From: BS150m-G50 sp964501185 [NCBI: uncultured Bacteroidia bacterium]
GTDB lineage: Bacteria > CAIWAD01 > BS150m-G50
DNA length: 37,503 nucleotides
Assembly (NCBI GenBank): GCA_964501185.1
Contig: CAZCRT010000030.1
Coordinates: forward strand, 1 to 37,503
Reading direction: 5' to 3'
Shown here: in pieces, positions 33,068 through 37,503 of the stretch
Numbering within the stretch: the stretch's first letter is position 1
How the letters are laid out: every line of letters begins with the position of its first letter
Notes under the pieces: model-generated
Told to the model about the DNA's origin: nothing
Seen by the model: only the letters and a program-made list of their open reading frames with translations
Databases searched by the model: none
Program-made: the position numbers and the translations under genes

Positions 33068-34326
33068 CAACTTACATTATTCGCCGTCTGCTGTTGATGA
33101 TTCCGACTTTCTTCGGTATCACCATCCTGGTGTTTTCCATCCTGCAGATGGTTCCGGGCGGCCCCTATGAACAGGAACTGCTTCGCATCCGCTCTCAAAT
33201 GATGCTTTCCGGTGAGGGCGGTGGTGGCGGTGGCGATATCGCCATGGTTGAGATTCCGGAGGAAGCTAAAGTTCGCCTCAAGGAATTTTACGGGCTCAAT
33301 TATCCGGCGCCGGTTCGTTATCTGATCTGGCTGGGTGTCTGGCCCAAGGAGATAGACAATCATGAGGTTGCTTTCGAACTGGGTGCGACTGAGAGTATCT
33401 TCCAGCTTAAGAAAACCAGATCTCTCCTGGTAAGGCAGGAGGATGAGGGCTTTGCCGTTTATAACACTGACGAATCTGAAGCTGAAGGATGGCACGCCCG
33501 TCTGCTCAGTACCGATGATGTGACAGGCGCTCCCAATGTGAAGATCTATAAACGCAAGCTCAGCGGGATTCTTACCGGTAATCTCGGTGTTTCATATAAA
33601 TACGCCGAGCCGGTCTGGACCCTGATCAAGGAGCGAATACATATTTCGGCTTATTTCGGCCTGATCAGTTTTTTCCTCTCCTACCTGATCTGTATTCCAC
33701 TGGGGATTGCCAAGGCGCTGCGCCATGGTTCCAGGTTCGACACGATCTCCAGTGTAATGGTATTTGTCGGTTATTCTACTCCAGGCTGGATCCTGGGTGC
33801 GCTGCTGCTGGTATATTTCGGTGGTGGCAGCTTCTGGGATGTCTTCCCGCTGGGTGAATTCCGTTCTGAATACTTTGAGTACATGACCTTCTGGGAGAAG
33901 ATCGCTGATCAGTTGCATCATACGATTCTACCGGTTATTGCCTACATGGTGGCTGCTTTCGCCACACTCACGGTACTTATGAAAAACTCCCTGCTGGAGA
34001 ATCTGAGCCAGGATTATGTGCGTACTGCTTTTGCCAAGGGGTTGTCGGAGAAACGGGTCGTGTTTTTCCATACCGTTCGTAACTCTCTGATCCCGATAGC
34101 CACCGGTATTGGTGGTTTGCTGGGTGTCTGGCTGGCCGGGTCATACCTGATTGAGAAGGTGTTTAACATCCAGGGTATCGGTCTGCTCAGTTACATGGCC
34201 GTAATTAATCGCGACTACCCGATCGTAATGGGTTTCATGGTGATCGGTACCATGATTCGCCTGATGGGTAACCTGACTTCAGACATGGCTTACGCCGCGA
34301 TCGATCCACGCATCAGGTTCAAGTAA
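33064..34326 (+). CDS. yejB: Peptide ABC transporter permease, YejB-like, with extra soluble insert
   Basis: An inner-membrane permease of 420 residues. The first helix starts at about residue 7 (YIIRRLLLMIPTFFGITILVF, read by its key RRLL and IPTF) and five further helices lie in the C-terminal half. Recall-based comparison with E. coli YejB shows agreement in PLGIAKALRHGSRFD, VGYSTPGW, YFGGGSFWDVFPL, LTVLMKNSLLENL, AKGLSEKRV and INRDYPIVMG. A soluble stretch at residues about 93-165 (33340-33558), before KLSGILTGNLGVS, is not present in E. coli YejB and probably lies in the periplasm. A Gly-rich loop (EGGGGGGD, about 51-58) precedes it. Its start overlaps the binding-protein stop. It pairs with the YejE-like permease downstream. 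Confidence 0.9.
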   Translation: MTTYIIRRLLLMIPTFFGITILVFSILQMVPGGPYEQELLRIRSQMMLSGEGGGGGGDIAMVEIPEEAKVRLKEFYGLNYPAPVRYLIWLGVWPKEIDNHEVAFELGATESIFQLKKTRSLLVRQEDEGFAVYNTDESEAEGWHARLLSTDDVTGAPNVKIYKRKLSGILTGNLGVSYKYAEPVWTLIKERIHISAYFGLISFFLSYLICIPLGIAKALRHGSRFDTISSVMVFVGYSTPGWILGALLLVYFGGGSFWDVFPLGEFRSEYFEYMTFWEKIADQLHHTILPVIAYMVAAFATLTVLMKNSLLENLSQDYVRTAFAKGLSEKRVVFFHTVRNSLIPIATGIGGLLGVWLAGSYLIEKVFNIQGIGLLSYMAVINRDYPIVMGFMVIGTMIRLMGNLTSDMAYAAIDPRIRFK

Positions 34327-34337
34327 CGGAGCGCACG

Positions 34338-35387
34338 ATGAGAAGAAAAACAACATCACAATCGATACTGCAGAAGCGGTGGCGTAAATTCAAAACAATG
34401 AAGAGGGGTTACTATTCCCTCTGGTTGCTGGTCAGCCTCTATATCATCTCATTTATGTTGCCGCTATTGGTTAACAACAAGCCGTTGATTCTGAAATACG
34501 AGGGAGAGCTGTTCTTTCCGGTCTTCAAATATCATGCGGGTGGTGAATTTAACCAGGAAGTTTACGGTGAAGCACGCTACCGTGACCTGAAGGCTACTTT
34601 CGATGAAGATGGTAATGGCAACTGGATGCTGATGCCGCTTTATCCATTTCACCCCAACGAATCACTGTTGACAGAACTGCCCACACAACCACCCACAGCA
34701 CCTGACGGTCAGCACTTCCTCGGCACCGACAATCGAGGCAGGGATGTTTTCGCCCGTATGCTCTATGGCTTCAACATCACCCTCTCTTTTGCACTGGTTG
34801 TGGCTTTCTTCGCATATACAATTGGTATTTCCGTCGGGGCAATACTGGGATTCTTCGGTGGAAAGGTCGATATTTTCGGCCAGCGTTTCATCGAGATATT
34901 TTCCGCGGTACCGTTTCTTTACACGATGATTATCGTCAGCTCCATCATCCAGCCCAACTTCTTCCTGTTGACACTGGTGATGACCTGTTTCGGCTGGATG
35001 GGTATGACCTACTATATCCGGGGTGAGTTCTATCGGGAGAAAGCGAAGGACTATGTCTCTGCGGCGGTCTCCATGGGGGCTAACAACCGCCGGGTCATGT
35101 TCAGGCATATCCTGCCCAACGCCCTGACACCGGTGATCACCTTCATGCCGTTTGCTGTCATCGCCTATATCGGCTCCCTGGTGGGTCTCGACTTTCTGGG
35201 CTTCGGGCTGGCGCCGCCCACACCGAGCTGGGGTGAACTGGTCAACCAGGGTATCGCCGATATCCGTTACTGGTGGCTGGTGGTTTCCCCGATGGTGGCC
35301 AGTTTCAGCACACTGCTGATGATCACCTTTATCGGTGAGGCTGTACGCGAAGCATTTGATCCCAAAGTTTATTCCAGACTAAGGTAA
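34338..35387 (+). CDS. yejE: Peptide ABC transporter permease, YejE-like
   Basis: A 349-residue inner-membrane permease. The cytoplasmic N-terminus RWRKFKTMKRGYYSLWLL and the following periplasmic part (NNKPLILKYEGELFFPVFKY, shown for its NKPL and FFPV) are characteristic of YejE and distinguish it from DppC or OppC. The permease domain has LGTDNRGRDVFARMLYG, FFGGKVDIFGQRFIEIFSAVP, the EAA loop SMGANNRRVMFRHILPNAL and LDFLGFGL, ending GEAVREAFDP. Transmembrane helices are at about 28-45 and in the C-terminal 220 residues. The start follows GGAG, 11 bases after yejB. With YejB it forms the peptide pore. Confidence 0.93.
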   Translation: MRRKTTSQSILQKRWRKFKTMKRGYYSLWLLVSLYIISFMLPLLVNNKPLILKYEGELFFPVFKYHAGGEFNQEVYGEARYRDLKATFDEDGNGNWMLMPLYPFHPNESLLTELPTQPPTAPDGQHFLGTDNRGRDVFARMLYGFNITLSFALVVAFFAYTIGISVGAILGFFGGKVDIFGQRFIEIFSAVPFLYTMIIVSSIIQPNFFLLTLVMTCFGWMGMTYYIRGEFYREKAKDYVSAAVSMGANNRRVMFRHILPNALTPVITFMPFAVIAYIGSLVGLDFLGFGLAPPTPSWGELVNQGIADIRYWWLVVSPMVASFSTLLMITFIGEAVREAFDPKVYSRLR

Positions 35388-35391
35388 CACC

Positions 35392-36363
35392 ATGCCAGAG
35401 AAACTATTCGAAATACAAGATCTGCACACCTACTTCTATACGGAAGCCGGTACGGTTAAAGCGGTGGACGGTGTCTCTTTTGATATTTTCAAGGGAGAGG
35501 TACTGGCTATCGTGGGTGAATCCGGTTCCGGTAAGTCGGTCAGCGCTCTTTCCATAAACCGTCTGATTCCCAATCCACCCGGTGAGATTGTCAAAGGGCA
35601 GGTGAATTATAGTGGAATTAATCTGCTCGATCTCAGTTATGAGAAGATGCGCAAATACCGTGGCGAAGATATCGCCATGATTTTCCAGGAGCCGATGACC
35701 TCCCTCAATCCGGTGTTTAAAATCGCCGTACAGATGAATGAGATTCTCATGAAGCATGAGAACCTCAAGTGGAATGAGGCCAACGAACGTTCCATCGCCA
35801 TGCTGGATGCTGTGGGCCTGCCTGATCCCGCCAAGCGGATGAAGGAGTACCCTCACCAGTTCTCCGGTGGTATGCGACAGCGGGTGATGATCGCCATGGC
35901 GCTGATTTGTAACCCGGCATTGTTGATCGCCGATGAACCGACCACCGCGCTGGATGTAACCATCCAGGCGCAGATACTGGACCTGATGCTGCGGTTGAAG
36001 CAGGAGCGGGAAGACGCAGCCATTCTGCTGATTACCCACGATCTGGCAGTTGTAGCGGAAACATCGCAGCGGGTGATCGTCATGTATGGCGGCAAGATCC
36101 AGGAGATTGCCGACGTGCATGAGCTGTTCAAGAATCCGCTGCATCCTTATACCAATGGACTGATGGATTCAATTCCCAGGCCTGACAGGCAGAAGCAGAA
36201 ACGACTCAACGCGATCAAGGGTATGGTACCGCACATACTGCAGATGCCGCAGGGCTGTAAATTCTGCACCCGCTGCGAAAGGGTAGAGCAGCAGTGCCAC
36301 GATTCGGAACCGGAACTGCGTGAAGTGGCTCCGGATCATTTTGTGCGTTGCCATTTAGTGTGA
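35392..36363 (+). CDS. Oligopeptide ABC transporter ATPase (DppD/OppD-like)
   Basis: A 323-residue ATPase that powers the Yej-type importer. Walker A is GESGSGKS (42-49), the Q loop lies in [12 protein letters not shown], the signature is [15 protein letters not shown], Walker B is [12 protein letters not shown] and the switch His is in [10 protein letters not shown]. The C-terminal oligopeptide-transporter extension carries the Cys cluster [14 protein letters not shown], which in some relatives binds an iron-sulfur cluster. In E. coli this function is the first half of the fused protein YejF; here the two ATPases are separate genes. It starts four bases after the permease stop, with AAGG as ribosome-binding site. 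A gap of 75 bases separates it from the second ATPase. Confidence 0.95.
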   Translation: MPEKLFEIQDLHTYFYTEAGTVKAVDGVSFDIFKGEVLAIVGESGSGKSVSALSINRLIPNPPGEIVKGQVNYSGINLLDLSYEKMRKYRGEDIAMIFQEPMTSLNPVFKIAVQMNEILMKHENLKWNEANERSIAMLDAVGLPDPAKRMKEYPHQFSGGMRQRVMIAMALICNPALLIADEPTTALDVTIQAQILDLMLRLKQEREDAAILLITHDLAVVAETSQRVIVMYGGKIQEIADVHELFKNPLHPYTNGLMDSIPRPDRQKQKRLNAIKGMVPHILQMPQGCKFCTRCERVEQQCHDSEPELREVAPDHFVRCHLV

Positions 36364-36438
36364 TGCGAAGCAGCAGTGGCCATTAAGGAAACTGTTTCAG
36401 AATTATCAAGATCAGACAAGTAACAGGACATAAACAGC

Positions 36439-37464
36439 ATGCCGGAAAAACCAATTCTCAAAGTCAAGAATCTCAAAGTCCGTTTTCCACTGTTCGGTGG
36501 TGTCTTTCAGCGCAAAGTCGCCGAAGTAAGGGCTGTTGATGGTGTAACCTTCGACCTATATCCCGGCGAGACTCTCGGTATCGTCGGTGAATCAGGTTGT
36601 GGTAAATCCACAGTGGGGAAGGGAATCATTAATGTACTGCGGCTGACCGCTCCCGATGTTGAAGTTGAGGGGGAAGTCCTGTTGCAGGAGGGTGATGGTT
36701 ATATAGATCTGGTCAAATTGAGGAAGAAGGAGATGCTGAAGTATCGCCCTCAGATTCAGATGATATTCCAGGATCCTTTCTCATCACTTAATCCACGCAT
36801 GCTGGTGCAGGGAATCATTCAGGAACCGCTCGATCTGCACACCAGTCTCAGCAAAGCGGAGAAGAAGGAAAAAGTCGGCTGGCTGCTGGACAAAGTAGGC
36901 CTTTCGGCTGAACAGGCAACCCGTTATCCGCATGAATTTTCCGGTGGTCAGCGGCAGCGGATCGGTATTGCCCGTGCCCTGGCAACCAATCCCAGGATTA
37001 TCATTGCCGACGAACCGGTATCCGCCCTCGATGTGTCGATCCAGGCACAGGTTATCAACCTGTTGATGGACCTGCAGGAGGAGTTTCACCTCTCACTGAT
37101 CTTCATCGCTCACGATCTCTCCGTGGTGGAGCATCTCGCACGCCGTATCGGTGTGATGTATCTCGGCAGCATGATGGAGATCGGCAGGTCTGAAAATGTC
37201 TACCATAAACCCCGTCATCCATACACACGCAGCCTGCTCTCATCGGTACCGTTGCCTGATCCGGAACGAACCGACAAGGCGCGTATCGTTCTCAAGGGAG
37301 ATGTCCCTTCACCGCTGGCCAAACCATCCGGATGTGGTTTCCGTACCCGTTGTCCCATCGCCCGCCCCGAATGTGGCGAAGCGGTTCCGGAACTGCAGGA
37401 CCTGGGTGAACAGCATGAAGTAGCCTGCCGCTTCATCGAGGAAGCGATCAGGATGGAAGTGTAG
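36439..37464 (+). CDS. Oligopeptide ABC transporter ATPase (DppF/OppF-like)
   Basis: The second ATPase of the importer, 341 residues. Walker A is GESGCGKST (about 51-59), the Q loop lies in [14 protein letters not shown], the signature is [15 protein letters not shown], Walker B is [12 protein letters not shown] and the switch His is in [13 protein letters not shown]. The C-terminus has the oligopeptide-transporter domain with [17 protein letters not shown], which carries three Cys. It corresponds to the second half of E. coli YejF. It would form a heterodimer with the preceding ATPase. The start has AGGA about 11 bases upstream. Nothing identifiable follows in the last 39 bases of the window, so the operon may end here or continue beyond. 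Confidence 0.95.
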   Translation: MPEKPILKVKNLKVRFPLFGGVFQRKVAEVRAVDGVTFDLYPGETLGIVGESGCGKSTVGKGIINVLRLTAPDVEVEGEVLLQEGDGYIDLVKLRKKEMLKYRPQIQMIFQDPFSSLNPRMLVQGIIQEPLDLHTSLSKAEKKEKVGWLLDKVGLSAEQATRYPHEFSGGQRQRIGIARALATNPRIIIADEPVSALDVSIQAQVINLLMDLQEEFHLSLIFIAHDLSVVEHLARRIGVMYLGSMMEIGRSENVYHKPRHPYTRSLLSSVPLPDPERTDKARIVLKGDVPSPLAKPSGCGFRTRCPIARPECGEAVPELQDLGEQHEVACRFIEEAIRMEV

Positions 37465-37503
37465 GATTGGATCGATAGTATAGCCACAGAAGGCAAAATA
37501 ATA

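Noticed and set aside
35404-36144. Long minus-strand open frame inside the first peptide-transporter ATPase gene
   Set aside because: It is His/Gln-rich low-complexity translation antisense to an ATPase with all motifs intact; no start signal is visible.

Overview
The window reads as ordinary chromosome from a Gram-negative bacterium. It has a TonB-dependent outer-membrane receptor, signal-peptide-bearing secreted proteins, two lipoprotein-dependent ABC importers and a short TruB without a PUA domain. The mix (TonB receptor with a carboxypeptidase-regulatory-like N-terminus, large secreted subtilase with CARDB/PPC-like modules, MenA-type prenyltransferase, alanine dehydrogenase, peptide importer) would suit an uncultured member of the FCB group. 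That placement is an inference from gene content, not from a marker phylogeny. No rRNA, CRISPR array, transposase or phage gene is visible.

Layout. (1) 289-5314, plus strand: two small exported helical proteins translationally coupled to a 1371-residue secreted subtilase, closed by a strong hairpin at 5342-5380. (2) 11966-5411, minus strand: a compact operon of TetR regulator, solute-binding lipoprotein, ABC ATPase, ABC permease, UbiA/MenA-type prenyltransferase and TonB receptor. A well-formed promoter with a perfect palindrome over the start site lies in front of tetR. (3) 12261-12962: a membrane-anchored TPR protein with a near-consensus promoter. (4) 13125-23155: the translation/RNA cluster rimP-nusA-(ylxQ-like)-infB-ylxP-rbfA-truB-ribF-rpsO-pnp, with structured leaders before rimP and before rpsO. 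(5) 23156-23895: a 740-base gene-free stretch with hairpins, a second terminator (possible small RNA) and the ald control region. (6) 23896-30946: ald, dut, a polysaccharide deacetylase, a MerR-like regulator, tRNA-Pro(GGG), a family 2 glycosyltransferase, pcm, a DedA/YqaA-like membrane protein, a Mut7-C protein and an M42 aminopeptidase. (7) 31100-37464: a five-gene Yej-type (YejABE plus two separate ATPases) oligopeptide importer.

How the genes may work together. The importer at the right end next to an M42 aminopeptidase, with alanine dehydrogenase nearby and a secreted protease at the left end, suggests a peptide-using lifestyle: secreted proteolysis, peptide import, intracellular hydrolysis, amino-acid oxidation. 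The most novel-looking unit is region 2, where a full two-membrane uptake route (TonB receptor, binding lipoprotein, ABC transporter) is co-operonic with a prenyltransferase that normally attaches a polyprenyl tail to a naphthoquinone precursor. I propose it as a candidate salvage system for a quinone precursor such as DHNA. The substrate is inferred from gene context only.
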